From: Planctomycetales bacterium
GTDB taxonomy: Bacteria; Planctomycetota; Planctomycetia; Planctomycetales; Planctomycetaceae
Assembly (NCBI GenBank): GCA_026400835.1
Contig: JAPLOA010000081.1
Coordinates: 48,876-112,875 of the forward strand
Direction of reading: 5' to 3'
Length of the DNA stretch: 64,000 nucleotides
Each line of letters begins with the position of its first letter. Position 1 is the first letter of the stretch. The position numbers and the translations under genes were made by a program. This document shows, in pieces, positions 19,277 through 28,989 of this stretch. The notes beneath the pieces were generated by a model that was not told the DNA's origin, ran no database searches, and saw nothing but the letters and a program-made list of their open reading frames with translations.

Positions 19277-20845
19277 TCAGCCAGAATGTGTTTCCGTTGA
19301 GCCACCCCATTCTCGTCGCAATTTCTCGGCACGTGCGCGAATTTCAGCTATTTCCTGCGGCTTCGCTCGCATCTTCGCCACGTTGCTGATTGGGAATTTC
19401 ATTCGCTGATTGTCTTTGAGCAGATCGAAATGTCGGTCCATGAATTCCCAGTAGAGGGTCGTGAATGGGCAGGCGTCGTCGCCTACTCGCTTCTTGTAGT
19501 CGAACCGACAGCCCGAGCAAAAGTTACTCATCTTATTGATGTAATTGCCGCTGGAACAGTACGGCTTCGTACCGACGATGCCGCCATCCCCGTACTGACT
19601 CATACCGAGCGTGTTCGGAAGTGAAACCCAGTCGATGGCATCCAGATACATCGCCATGTGCCATTCGTGGAACAGTCGCGGGTGGGCCCCCCACAACTGT
19701 GCGAAATTCCCCAGCACCATCAGGCGTTGAATGTGATGTGAGTAACCATGATCGATCACATGCCGCATGGACTGTCGGACACAGTTCATCTCCGTTTCAC
19801 CGTCCCAGAAGAATGATGGCAACTCCAGCTGATGATCGAAATAATTCATTTCGATGTATTCAGGCATCTTCAGCCAATAAACGCCGCGAATGAATTCCCG
19901 CCAGCCCAGAATCTGCCGCACAAAGCCCTCGACACTGTTGAGGGGGGCTTTGCCTGCTCGGTAGGCCTCGACGGCGGCATCCACGCACTCGCGAGGATTC
20001 AACAGTTTCAGATTGAGCGGAGCCGACAATCGCGAGTGGTACAGAAACGCTTCATCCGTCCACATCGCGTCTTCCCACAACCCAAAGTGCGGAAGGATGT
20101 TGTCGACAAAGTTCTTCAAAAAGGCTTTGGCCTGCTGCCGCGTCACAGGCAATTGGAAATGATCGAGACTTCCCGGATGATCAGGAAAACGAGCTTCCAC
20201 CAGTTCGATCACTTCCTGTGTTGTCGCATCGGGCCGAAATGTTTCAGGTTGCGGCAGTTCACCCGGTCCGGACTTGCCGAAACTTTCACGGTTATCATAA
20301 TCAAAATTCCACTGACCGCCTTCGGGCTGATTGCCGGCCATCAGGACATCATGTTTCTTTCGCATGTCGCGGTAGAAAAACTCCAGCAACAGGCTTTTGC
20401 GCCCGTCCGCATAATCTGCAAACTCCTCGATCGAACAGTAGAAGTGGCGATCGGGCCGTATGTCCATCGCGATGCCGAGTTCATCCGCAACAGCCTGGAG
20501 CTGCGTTCGCACACGCCAGTCGCCGGGCTCAACGAGGACCAGTTGTTCGGGTTTCAGGCGTTTGATATCAAGTCGCAGGAGATCACCAAATGACTTCCCG
20601 CGATCTTTCGACGGTTGCCTGTGAAATTTGTGATACTCGACCGTGCGTTTTGAGTTCGTCAGTTCGTCCCGAAACTGTCGCATCGCCGAGAGAAACAGGG
20701 CGATTCGCAATTTGTGGCACCAGACGTGCGTCGCCTCTTCCTCAACCTCTGCCATCCAGACGACATCGTTTTCAGAATCGAAGCCGTCAAAAGCGGCAGA
20801 AGTGTGATCAAGCTGATCACCCAGCACAAGTATCAGGTTACGCAT
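19277..20845 (-). CDS. Cryptochrome/photolyase of the Fe-S type (FeS-BCP, (6-4)-photolyase-like)
   Basis: A 522-residue protein matching the 'deoxyribodipyrimidine photolyase-related' group (PhrB/CryB-like). The N-terminal Rossmann-like domain starts [14 protein letters not shown]. The C-terminal FAD domain has [16 protein letters not shown] and VMVLGNF-type helices ([15 protein letters not shown]). Cysteines in [20 protein letters not shown] and [12 protein letters not shown] match the 4Fe-4S ligands of the family. Known members repair (6-4) photoproducts and bind FAD and a lumazine antenna. I prefer ATG 20845; an upstream in-frame start (20869) would add 8 residues. It is the last gene of a - strand run folE-queD-membrane protein-photolyase. 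Confidence 0.9.
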   Translation of the reverse strand: MRNLILVLGDQLDHTSAAFDGFDSENDVVWMAEVEEEATHVWCHKLRIALFLSAMRQFRDELTNSKRTVEYHKFHRQPSKDRGKSFGDLLRLDIKRLKPEQLVLVEPGDWRVRTQLQAVADELGIAMDIRPDRHFYCSIEEFADYADGRKSLLLEFFYRDMRKKHDVLMAGNQPEGGQWNFDYDNRESFGKSGPGELPQPETFRPDATTQEVIELVEARFPDHPGSLDHFQLPVTRQQAKAFLKNFVDNILPHFGLWEDAMWTDEAFLYHSRLSAPLNLKLLNPRECVDAAVEAYRAGKAPLNSVEGFVRQILGWREFIRGVYWLKMPEYIEMNYFDHQLELPSFFWDGETEMNCVRQSMRHVIDHGYSHHIQRLMVLGNFAQLWGAHPRLFHEWHMAMYLDAIDWVSLPNTLGMSQYGDGGIVGTKPYCSSGNYINKMSNFCSGCRFDYKKRVGDDACPFTTLYWEFMDRHFDLLKDNQRMKFPISNVAKMRAKPQEIAEIRARAEKLRREWGGSTETHSG

Positions 20846-20949
20846 CGTTGGGGCTCGGTCCAGTACCATCCGCCACTGGCGAAATTGAAGTTAGCCAGAA
20901 AAGTTACGTACCGACTCGCTATCGGCGAAACCCGGTCCGGTGAGGGAAA

Positions 20950-21387
20950 TTACTTGAGATCGACGCTGCGATAAGTGAGGACCATTACGATCACGCCTCG
21001 CATCGACCACGCACCTGTGCGAATCCAGTTTGTGGAAACCAATTGCTGCCATGCTGCGTCAGAGAATCCGGCTGTCAGAAGATTATGTGCTGGAACGGAC
21101 AACGTGGCTGTCGAAATCCAGATCAAGATGAGCAGTCCAAGTCCAGGCCACGCGAGCGATGTCGAACCGTTCGGGGCATATCTCAGCAATGCCACGGCGC
21201 TCACCATTTCAAGCAGCATCGCCGGTCCGACCACCCATGTCGTCAACCGATTGTGGAGTGCTTCGTATTCACGAAATTGCTCGCGACCAACATTCGCATA
21301 AAGAGGATAATGCACGATCTGCACAAACCAGATGAGTCCCACCATGAACACTGTGGCGAAGACTTGTATGAACAGAACTATTTTCAT
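20950..21387 (-). CDS. Small four-helix membrane protein
   Basis: A 145-residue protein with four hydrophobic stretches: residues ~4-26 (FIQVFATVFMVGLIWFV), ~55-70, ~78-98 (LAWPGLGLLILIWISTATL) and ~122-140. The first loop HYPLYANVG and the segment VPAHNLL are typical of a small uncharacterised integral membrane family. It lies 104 bases upstream of the photolyase and 45 bases downstream of the queD remnant on the same strand, so it may belong to the same transcript. I cannot assign a function. Confidence 0.7.
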   Translation of the reverse strand: MKIVLFIQVFATVFMVGLIWFVQIVHYPLYANVGREQFREYEALHNRLTTWVVGPAMLLEMVSAVALLRYAPNGSTSLAWPGLGLLILIWISTATLSVPAHNLLTAGFSDAAWQQLVSTNWIRTGAWSMRGVIVMVLTYRSVDLK

Positions 21388-21432
21388 TGCCGGTACTCGT
21401 AAAACTTGTTGTCAGGCCACATCGCGACAGGT

Positions 21433-21918
21433 TCAGGCCAACGAGACGACTTCCGAATCGGAATGAGAACTGCGACTGGCAAAGTGCCGATTGTCGACAA
21501 TCCAGTCTTCTCGAGTGTAGCGGATGACCGAAGTGTCCGTCTCCTCGACTTCCAGCACTGCAAGGTGAAATCCCATCCGAGTGATCTCGGGGAACAAAAA
21601 GTGGCAGAGGTTCTCTACACTGGTCGGTCCGTCTATCACCTTGAGCCGAAATGTCTCACCGGTTCGGGCCATGTGCTGCTGCAGGGGTTCATAAAGCGGG
21701 TCGTGGATGTTGATCAACCAGCCATGGTCGTAATTTTCTTTCAGCCACGGCTCAATTTGCGAGTCGAAGTCTACCCAAAGCGTGCAGATATCACCATTAC
21801 GTTCTACCTCAAAGTGGCATCGCAGTCCCTGGCGATGACCATGCAAATTCCTGCATTTGTCCAACAGTGTCTCATTGCGGTGTGCGGCGTAAAACTTTTA
21901 CTGGTTCTGAATGATCAT
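21433..21918 (-). pseudogene. queD: 6-carboxytetrahydropterin synthase / PTPS-like, interrupted by early stop
   Basis: The frame from ATG 21918 reads six codons, then TAA (21900-21898), then continues without further stops: KFYAAHRNETLLDKCRNLHG, followed by YDHGWLINIHDPLYEP, DGPTSVENLCHFLFPEI and EETDTSVIRYTREDW. This is the QueD/6-pyruvoyl-tetrahydropterin synthase family, which processes dihydroneopterin triphosphate. Zinc ligands are the His of AAH and the HxH in LHGH. A TTG at 21864 could restart translation, but the product would lack the first strand and the AAH zinc ligand, so activity is unlikely. It sits between folE and the membrane gene. Confidence 0.75.
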
Positions 21919-21961
21919 ACAAACGTCCCCATGTCAGTCTTTTTGGGCCCGGATTGGCTCA

Positions 21962-22560
21962 TCAGTTCAGTCTGTTGATCAGCGACATGAACTCCGCCCG
22001 ACTTGCCGGATCGCTGCGACACGATCCGCGCGTCGTACTGGTCACGGTCAGACTCCCGGTCTTGCAGATCCCGCGGATTGACGTACACAAGTGTTCGGTC
22101 TTGCTGATAACGTCGACAGCGCCACTGCCCGGACGAGCTTCAAACAGTCAGCGACCGTCTGAGTCATACGCTGCTGAACCTGCGAGCGACGCGACACGTC
22201 TTCAACCACTCGGGCCAGTTTACTCAGCCCCGTGACTCGTCCATTTCCAATGTACGGGATATGGGCAACTCCGCGGAACGGAAGCAAATGATGCTCGCAC
22301 ATGCTCGTGAATAGAATGTCACGCTCCAGCGAGTTTTCGCCATAGATTTCTTCGCGTGTCATTTCCGGATGACGTCCCGGATCCCACTACAGACCAGAAA
22401 ACATCTCAGCGTACATCTTTGCCACACGGCGGGGTGTCTCAAGCAAATCGTCGCGGTCAGGATCTTCACCATCCGCTTTAAGAATTGCGCATAAACCACC
22501 CCTGATGACTGACAGAAGACAACCGACCCGGTCATCATTAAGCGTCAGAAATGCCGGGAC
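21962..22560 (-). pseudogene. folE: GTP cyclohydrolase I, broken by a nonsense codon and a frameshift
   Basis: FolE normally makes dihydroneopterin triphosphate from GTP, the substrate of QueD. The N-terminal third reads [20 protein letters not shown] and [11 protein letters not shown], then hits TAG (22389-22387). In the same frame it goes on [13 protein letters not shown] and [11 protein letters not shown], with the zinc Cys and His, then [20 protein letters not shown]. Near 22140 the homology moves to another frame: [19 protein letters not shown], then [20 protein letters not shown], ending at TGA 21964-21962. Two independent lesions make it non-functional. No clear start codon is visible at its N-terminus; the listed upper bound is where the frame opens. 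Confidence 0.8.
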
Positions 22561-22667
22561 TCATTCGATCGCAGACAGCAATCGTTCGCGACTGATTCAT
22601 CGGTGAGGGTCTGATTGAATGCGATTGACATGGTTGAACGAACTTTAATTTTCAGAGTCCAGGAGAC

Positions 22668-22704
22668 AAAAAAAGGGCGGCTGACTGAATGTCAACCGCC
22701 CCCC
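22668..22704 (-). terminator. Rho-independent terminator of the fasciclin gene
   Basis: Read on the - strand, GGGCGGTTGAC - ATTCA - GTCAGCCGCCC forms a long GC-rich stem (one mismatch) with a five-base loop, followed by seven T residues. It lies about 25 bases after the stop of the fasciclin gene. Confidence 0.85.
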
Positions 22705-22729
22705 AAAATCAAGTTCATCGTGCGAGCAA

Positions 22730-23692
22730 TTATGGCAGGATCACACTGTCGATGACGTGGATCACACCGTTCGATGCTTCAATGTCGGTGGCAACGACCT
22801 TGGCGGCGTCGACCATCACACCCTTGTCGCTCACCTTGATCGTCGCTTCTTTACCGTTGACCGTCTTGGCTGACTTCAGCTTCACGACATCACTGGCGAG
22901 CACCTTGCCTGCCACAACGTGGTAGGTGAGCACGGCCACGAGCTTTTCCTTGTTCTCCGGCAGCAGCAGGCTCTCCACAGTTCCTTTTGGCAATTTCGCA
23001 AATGCTTCATCAGTCGGAGCGAAGACTGTGAATGGGCCTTCACCTTTCAATGTTTCCACGAGGCCAGCCGCCGTCAATGCTGCGGCGAGTGTCTTGAAGG
23101 AACCGGCAGCCACAGCGGTGTCCACAATGTCTTTGTCCGCTGGCAGGATCACGCTGTCAATCACGTGGATCACACCGTTGGAGCACGCGATGTCCGTCTT
23201 CACGACGTTCGCTCCATCAACCTTCACTTTGCCGTCCTTCACGACGACGTCAATCTGCTGACCCTGCACTGATACAGCACCTTTGATCTTCACAACATCA
23301 GCAGCCATTACCTTGCCGGCCACGACATGGTACGTCAGGATTGCCTGCAGTTTTGCTTTGTTCTCTGGCTTCAACAGTGATTCCACAGTCCCCTTTGGAA
23401 GCTTGGCAAACGCTTCATCGGTTGGAGCGAAAACTGTAAATGGTCCTTCACCTTTCAGAGTTTCAACAAGGCCTGCAGCCTTCACAGCCGCGACCAGGGT
23501 CTTGAATGATCCAGCTCCAACGGCCGTGTCGACAATGTCTTTTTCAGCAGGATGTGCAACGAAGGTCGTCAACACATGTGCTCCGCGTACCGACCGGTTT
23601 GCAGTTGTTGTCCCTTTACACTTAGATCCAGCTTCTGCCGTTGCAGAAAGAACCAGCAATCCTGTCGCCAATACGGTGATCATTTTCTTCAT
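22730..23692 (-). CDS. Secreted protein with two fasciclin (FAS1) domains
   Basis: A 320-residue protein with a signal peptide ([21 protein letters not shown]) and two tandem FAS1 domains, residues ~50-180 and ~185-320. Each holds the FAS1 H1 and H2 boxes: [17 protein letters not shown] followed by TYHVVAGKV, and each ends with [14 protein letters not shown]. The domains are nearly identical over about 70 residues but differ at silent positions. FAS1 proteins act in cell adhesion or surface structure. I chose ATG 23692; a GTG at 23704 is also in frame. A strong terminator follows, so the gene is probably monocistronic. Its neighbours give no functional clue. Confidence 0.9.
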   Translation of the reverse strand: MKKMITVLATGLLVLSATAEAGSKCKGTTTANRSVRGAHVLTTFVAHPAEKDIVDTAVGAGSFKTLVAAVKAAGLVETLKGEGPFTVFAPTDEAFAKLPKGTVESLLKPENKAKLQAILTYHVVAGKVMAADVVKIKGAVSVQGQQIDVVVKDGKVKVDGANVVKTDIACSNGVIHVIDSVILPADKDIVDTAVAAGSFKTLAAALTAAGLVETLKGEGPFTVFAPTDEAFAKLPKGTVESLLLPENKEKLVAVLTYHVVAGKVLASDVVKLKSAKTVNGKEATIKVSDKGVMVDAAKVVATDIEASNGVIHVIDSVILP

Positions 23693-23727
23693 CTGTGATC
23701 TCACTTTTTCTGGTTTTTCGATTTCTA

Positions 23728-23762
23728 AACGTTCATAACGTTCTTCCGGTAGTATTTACCGG
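23728..23762. promoter_or_regulatory. Short palindromes upstream of the fasciclin gene
   Basis: Two small symmetric elements lie 36-70 bases upstream of the fasciclin start: AACGTT-cat-AACGTT (23728-23742) and CCGGTA-GTATT-TACCGG (23746-23762). Position and symmetry would suit a regulator site, but no known operator is recognised and chance is possible. Confidence 0.25.
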
Positions 23763-24022
23763 AGCAAACGTGCATTAGTAACACGGGTTATTCGGAAAAG
23801 ATCGAATATCGCTGAAATCCGCTTTTTTCATCTGAAATTGTCATCGAGAGTCAATGTCAGTGTGCGTAGACCGGGAAATCTGCAGGGAGGAGTCGCTCAG
23901 TTGAATTCCGCCATCTCGCCCCTTGCCTCCTCATCACACTGCCAAAGCCCGTTTGGAGAAGGAATGGACGGCAGTCAGAATCGCTCATAATTCAAGGTAT
24001 TCCAAAGTTGAACTGACACGAA

Positions 24023-24345
24023 GGAACAGTCCCGAAGCAAGTTCCCTGAATCACAACCCGACGCGTCAGTTTTGAAGTTGCGCTGTTCAAGGCTGGGGCA
24101 GATCCACGGCGCGAAAACTCAGGGGATTATCGTAACCCGACGCGTGAGCGAGGGATTTTTCCAAACACTGCGTCAAACGCAAAAGCTCAATCCCACGCTG
24201 AGGCAGAGGGTTGGGATAGTCGCAAACGCGCAACTTCAAAACGCGTCAGCGAGGGATTGGTGTCTTGCAGAAAAATCCGTCGCGCACGTTTCGGGTTGTG
24301 ATTTCTCGCCGCAGTAAAAACGGCATGTTATTTCGGGACTGTTCC
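24023..24345. repeat. Nested inverted-repeat element (MITE-like)
   Basis: A ~323-base segment with three nested inverted repeats in matching order: GGAACAGTCCCGAA (24023-24036) against TTCGGGACTGTTCC (24332-24345); AATCACAACCCGA (24049-24061) against TCGGGTTGTGATT (24291-24303); and GTTTTGAAGTTGCGC (about 24069-24083) against GCGCAACTTCAAAAC (about 24228-24242). The interior carries ACCCGACGCGTGAGCGAGGGA (24135-24155) and a second GCGTCAGCGAGGGAT, a motif I recall as a common interspersed repeat in Planctomycete genomes. It has no credible coding content. The structure fits a non-autonomous mobile element or a large transcribed hairpin. Confidence 0.7.
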
Positions 24346-25476
24346 TCAGCGTTTTGTCTCGGATGATTGATGCGATCCGCACATGCGAATTCGCGGTCAC
24401 TGGACGCGATGACGACAAAGCATCGGTAGTCGTGGCGAAACTCGGTTAAGATTGCGCCCCATCACGGCATGCCGCGTACGATGGGCGTCATAGCTACTCA
24501 CGTCAGCCACGGGCCTTCTCGAGATTCTTCCCTCTGCACAGCAAGAGAGGTAGGACACATCGCCGCCTCCATCACTGCTGCGAAATAGCGCGCTGTGAAC
24601 CCGGAGATCCAGTCCCGATACGGAAAACTGAGACCACGTCGCTCTTTTGCCGCCTCAGACTTCCATGCACTGCATTCTTTCACTGACGGGCTGGCTCAGA
24701 TTCATAAAAACCTTCTTCTGACTGTCCTGAGTTGTTGCACGAGATCGCTGCCGACTGAGTTCACAAGGTTCCCACACTTGCGTACGAATAAAATCAGCTT
24801 TGGTCGAATTGGCAAATACCTGGAAACTTATCACCGGTGGATCTGGTCGATGTCGTTTCCGCCAAAATTGAATATTGGCAGCGTGGTTGAGAACAACTGA
24901 AAAGGCTCGAAACAGTGACTTAACCCCGGCGAAACATTCGTCTGCGGTGAAGACATGTTCAACCGTCGCGTGTTTGTAAGAGCTTCAAAACCTATCGATG
25001 CATGTTGCTTTCCCACCGTCAAAATCTGTCATGAAGCTCTACAGTGTTTCAAAAGCTTTATGACAAGAATGGAGATTTCCATGGCCCAGCCATTCTGAAA
25101 CGACGCCTCGTCCATCGTGTCATTGCTGATCGAGAATTCGAATGGGGTATTCGAAGAGATTCTGCGTCGTATTGAGTTCGATGGAAAAGCGGGATTTGGG
25201 CCAGTGCAAATGATCCCTCTCTGTCGCATTTGCCTCCGTGCCAACACACCTGTCTGGGGAATGCAATGTCGATGCACAGATGGATGAAAGAGCATTCGCA
25301 TGTTGTTACAAGGCCGGACATCATTCGAATGCCGTCGGAAACAGCAGGGCGGTACGCTGCTGAAAATCGCCCAAATGGCGAGGACGTGCTTATCCAAGCA
25401 TCAACGCCCGAGCTCAGGGACATTTTCTGCCAAACATCAGCGGTCTGGACACGAGTCATATGGAAAATGCGTTTCG
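24346..25476. other. Region with no recognisable gene
   Basis: About 1.1 kb. The open frames on both strands overlap one another, are short (under 140 codons) and show no family signature. I see no RNA gene. Given the decay on either side it may be a fully degraded gene. Confidence 0.5.
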
Positions 25477-26859
25477 TCAAAGTGTCTTCAGGTATTCCAG
25501 CACTGCCTGCTTTTCCGGTTCGGACAGCGTATCCGGGAATGTGTGACCATCGCCGCTCTTGCCAAACTGACGTGTGTCAAAAAAGCTGCGGCGGAGCACT
25601 AAGTCGTCACTACTGTCAGGCATCTCCGAAGCTTGCTCAATGGTGAGCCCCACTTTTTCTTCGTCCATCTGAGCGGAAACAGGCCACCAGACTACTGGTC
25701 GATGGTCAGGATGCATCAGGTGCCAAAGCGTCGGAACACTGCCATTATGCAGATAAGGCGCGCTGGCCCAGATCCCGTCGAGCGGAGGAGCAACGTAGCC
25801 ATCGGGATCAGTGAGTGTCTGCTGAGCGTCTGCTTCACCGGCGTGCGCAAACCAGCTGTCGGCATATTTCTTTCGGCCTTCCTCCGTCAGAGCTTTCAGC
25901 CGAACGGGATCGGTGCCGACTTCGTCCAGCGGAACTCGCACATTTGGGTAGGTCCAATCGTCGCCGTATGTTCCATGACACTTCGAACAGTTTTGGACGA
26001 ACAGCGATTCTCCGCGACTGGCGAGCGTCTGATCGATGGGGCCGGTATACTTTGGAGGGCGAAGCGAAGTGATGTAGGCCAGAACGTCACGAAAATTGTC
26101 TTCGTGTTTCCTGTAGAAGTCCGGACCATTTTCCGGGACCAGTGTGAATTGCATCAGCCCACGATGTCCCTTCTTTGCGAACCCGTCGATGTACATGGCC
26201 GGCCGTTTGTAGAAGTACCACCACGGGGGCGCGTCCATATCATGATTCACAAAAAACCTGGGCGGAGCGAACAGCAGATTCAGCTGTGAGTCCCGCGCGT
26301 TCATCAGCCCCATGCCAAACACAACCGCGTTAGTGGTCCCATTGGTTGTGCCCAGCGGGACAGCGATCGCGCCCAGATCCATGCGACTGGGGCGCTTCCC
26401 CTGTCGCAATTTGGTCTGAAAAGTCTCTTCCGTGAGAGACTGCAGGGCGAAGCGGTTGTTCGGCGCGCCGGGCATGGGCGTTCCATAAACGGTGCCCCCG
26501 TGACACGCGAAGCAATTCATCGACCAGCCACGGTCGGCGGTCACCACGTACTGCAGCGGTTTTCCGGAATCATCACCCGGTCGGGTGGTGAGCCCATAGC
26601 GATCGAAAGCCATGGTTCTTCGCTCAGCAGGGGAAACGATGGCTGCCCTGGACTTCAGAGGCTGCGGCCAGGCTTTCCAAACCTCGTCAAACGTTGATTC
26701 ATGGAAATCCGCAGGAATCAGTGCCGTGTCAGTCAAAAACCGGTACCCACGTTCAGCCGCTGGATTGGCCGGAGCAGCCGAATCTGACGCAAGGCCCCGA
26801 ACCAGGCTCAACGGAATCAGGAACGCTGTGATGGCAAAAAACAGGAACTGCTGCAACAT
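25477..26859 (-). CDS. Dihaem c-type cytochrome (CCP/MauG/RoxA-like)
   Basis: A 460-residue exported protein: a signal peptide (MLQQFLFFAITAFLIPLSL), a first haem motif CFACHGG at ~115, a second CSKCHGTYG at ~289, and the segment APPLDGIWASAPYLHNGSVP typical of the cytochrome-c-peroxidase/MauG/RoxA-related superfamily. The middle part (RPAMYIDGFAKKGHRGLMQF) also suits the RoxA-like branch. It probably performs periplasmic electron transfer or oxidation; the substrate is unknown. The gene stands alone on its strand, about 125 bases from the next gene upstream. Confidence 0.83.
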   Translation of the reverse strand: MLQQFLFFAITAFLIPLSLVRGLASDSAAPANPAAERGYRFLTDTALIPADFHESTFDEVWKAWPQPLKSRAAIVSPAERRTMAFDRYGLTTRPGDDSGKPLQYVVTADRGWSMNCFACHGGTVYGTPMPGAPNNRFALQSLTEETFQTKLRQGKRPSRMDLGAIAVPLGTTNGTTNAVVFGMGLMNARDSQLNLLFAPPRFFVNHDMDAPPWWYFYKRPAMYIDGFAKKGHRGLMQFTLVPENGPDFYRKHEDNFRDVLAYITSLRPPKYTGPIDQTLASRGESLFVQNCSKCHGTYGDDWTYPNVRVPLDEVGTDPVRLKALTEEGRKKYADSWFAHAGEADAQQTLTDPDGYVAPPLDGIWASAPYLHNGSVPTLWHLMHPDHRPVVWWPVSAQMDEEKVGLTIEQASEMPDSSDDLVLRRSFFDTRQFGKSGDGHTFPDTLSEPEKQAVLEYLKTL

Positions 26860-26985
26860 GGGCTTGTGCTCGCGTAGAATGCGAACTCCGGATCGGGGAA
26901 ATGCGTCTCAGGGAGAATGATAGATCTGTCGCTCTTCTTCGTCGCGTGGAAACTTCCTGAACATCCGATTCCGTTCTTCAAAACA

Positions 26986-28092
26986 TCAGTCTGATGGCAA
27001 CATGGCCCACAATTCAGGACGACCAACGTTGCAGTGAACGGCCCTTGCGAGCGGACCACCGAATGCCCAGCTCAGGTAGAGCGCGGTCCTCGCGACATTC
27101 CACGCAATCACGTCTTCCGGGCCTTCCTTCGCAAGTGACAACAGCCTGCGTTCGGGACAGGGGATTGGCTGGAAGATGGATTCGGCCGAAGCAGACCGCG
27201 TCGGATCCTGTTCTGTGAGCTCGTCGATCTCACGAATGGCCTCCTGTAATTCAATTTTGCTGACATGAGCGGCAACGCGATGATCCAATGCGAAAACGCT
27301 CTGCCGGTTGAGCGCGGGCAGTAGCAGCAAGCCCACAAACGAAAGTAACAGGAACCATAAAAAAGTGGTGACGAGATCGGCGACCGAAACAATCGTGCCT
27401 CCGGACAGCAGAATCGCCACCGAGAAGCTGATGATGTTCCACAGCATGGCCCAAAGAATACCTCGAGACCGCCCACCGGAATCTCGAGCAGCAATTCGAC
27501 GCTCTATCAACAAATCCAGATTCGACGGGTTCAAACGCGTCCGCCAATCTGCCGGAATCACGATACTCTCGAACCCCGGTATTCCAGTGATGCCTCCAGC
27601 GAACCTGGGATCGAAATGCGGCACGAACTGAATTGCACCGTGACCTGCAACGCCCGCAGTTTGAGCCGCCATCGTGCGCCAGATCAACTCCTGACCTGCA
27701 ATCAGAGCAATCTGTATCATCGCGAAGACGACGATCAGCCCTGAAGCTCCGAGTCCTCGCCCAATCTGCAGGTAAAAAAAGAACGTTATGGAGTAAAAAA
27801 TGACCTGGATGCCAACAGACCGAACCCAGCGTCTCAGCCACACGCCCGGCATTGGAGTTTGTTTCTCCGAAGAAACAGGAATCCAAATGCCTCCGATCAG
27901 GTCGAATGGCAAAAGCAAAAGAGCTACGGAGGCAAAAAACGTCAGGAACGCGATGAAATCAGCGGGGCCACCGCTGGGCGTTTCTGCAAACAGTGCATGA
28001 GCAGAATCATGGAAAAGCATGGCAACGGCTACTGTTACCAATGTTCCGACACAGCTAATCCCTGCCCACAGGCGTGCCTTTCCAGGATTCAT
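26986..28092 (-). CDS. Multi-pass membrane protein of unknown function
   Basis: A 368-residue protein with about six hydrophobic helices: residues ~8-28, ~45-70, ~90-115 (IQVIFYSITFFFYLQIG), ~120-135 and a pair near 215-265 (ILLSGGTIVSVADL, FLWFLLLSFVGLLLLPALN). Between the helices lies a soluble stretch with IPGFESIVIPADWRTRLNP and DLLIERRIAARDSGGRSRG. The C-terminal ~100 residues are soluble and charged. The layout is reminiscent of membrane peptidase-like families, but I see no HExxH. I do not recognise it and assign no function. Confidence 0.65.
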   Translation of the reverse strand: MNPGKARLWAGISCVGTLVTVAVAMLFHDSAHALFAETPSGGPADFIAFLTFFASVALLLLPFDLIGGIWIPVSSEKQTPMPGVWLRRWVRSVGIQVIFYSITFFFYLQIGRGLGASGLIVVFAMIQIALIAGQELIWRTMAAQTAGVAGHGAIQFVPHFDPRFAGGITGIPGFESIVIPADWRTRLNPSNLDLLIERRIAARDSGGRSRGILWAMLWNIISFSVAILLSGGTIVSVADLVTTFLWFLLLSFVGLLLLPALNRQSVFALDHRVAAHVSKIELQEAIREIDELTEQDPTRSASAESIFQPIPCPERRLLSLAKEGPEDVIAWNVARTALYLSWAFGGPLARAVHCNVGRPELWAMLPSD

Positions 28093-28400
28093 CTCATTTC
28101 CTCGGCTTGTTGGTCGATCACGCTACGGCTAATCATTCGGTCCAGGGGCGATGCTGGCGGTCTCGCAGCCTCGGCCAACTTGACTGCTTGTCGTCGATTC
28201 CGCATTCCCAACGGCTTTACCGCGTTCGATCGCGACAGGTAACACCTCAGGTCATAAACTCTTTGCTTTTTGAGGATATCGCGTCGGTGATCGCCACGGA
28301 AAAACTGACTGCAGTTCACTGAACGTGCATTGATTTCTACACCGGCCTGTCTAAGAACAGCTCGATGAACTCAGAAAGACCAGAATTTGGTTGGCCTTGA

Positions 28401-28904
28401 ATGATCCAAGCTCCACGGTTTTCGACTGCAACTCAATCTGTTTTCGTTCTCTGTATTGTCGCGACAACGCTGTTTTTTGGTGGCGCTGCCTGGGCTCAGG
28501 TGTTTTTGACAGCGATTGTCTTACAAAGCCGACCAGAGTCTCGACACGGACGTTTGCTACTGATGGCGTGCAGCCTGGTTTGGCTGGTGATCTTTCGTTG
28601 GATTCTCGTTCGTCAGGTTTTCTTTCCCTATACATTGCATTTAGCTGCCTGCGTAGTGCTCTTCGGATCAGACTACAACAAATGGCGAGGGTACATTCAG
28701 GGAATGATCGTCGTGGCAGTTTTTATTGCGATCAGATTTCTGCAAGGGGCCACGAATCGAGTATTGATAATCGAGTTGATCGTTGCTGCCGTGATTCTCG
28801 CTTCTGCCAGCGGCTTCTACCAACTCACGCCTAAAAATGCAGCCTCAAGAGCGATCGTTGTGGTTCTATCTTCACTCGCGGCCGTTGCCGGTCTTGCCAT
28901 TTAG
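28401..28904 (+). CDS. Small membrane protein of unknown function
   Basis: A 167-residue protein, largely hydrophobic, with about five predicted membrane helices (SVFVLCIVATTLFFGGAAW, LLLMACSLVWLVIFRWIL, YTLHLAACVVLF, GMIVVAVFIAIRFL and two near the C-terminus). The pattern of helices with short charged loops argues for a real gene over a chance frame. No family is recognised. It stands alone between a - strand membrane gene and the remnant of a phytoene desaturase. Confidence 0.55.
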   Translation: MIQAPRFSTATQSVFVLCIVATTLFFGGAAWAQVFLTAIVLQSRPESRHGRLLLMACSLVWLVIFRWILVRQVFFPYTLHLAACVVLFGSDYNKWRGYIQGMIVVAVFIAIRFLQGATNRVLIIELIVAAVILASASGFYQLTPKNAASRAIVVVLSSLAAVAGLAI

Positions 28905-28989
28905 AATGCCAGGAACAATGCCTGCTGAGAGCACTCCGTTTTGTAAGCACATCGAGCTCCAGATGACTGCGGAAGTCTTGACGCTCTCG

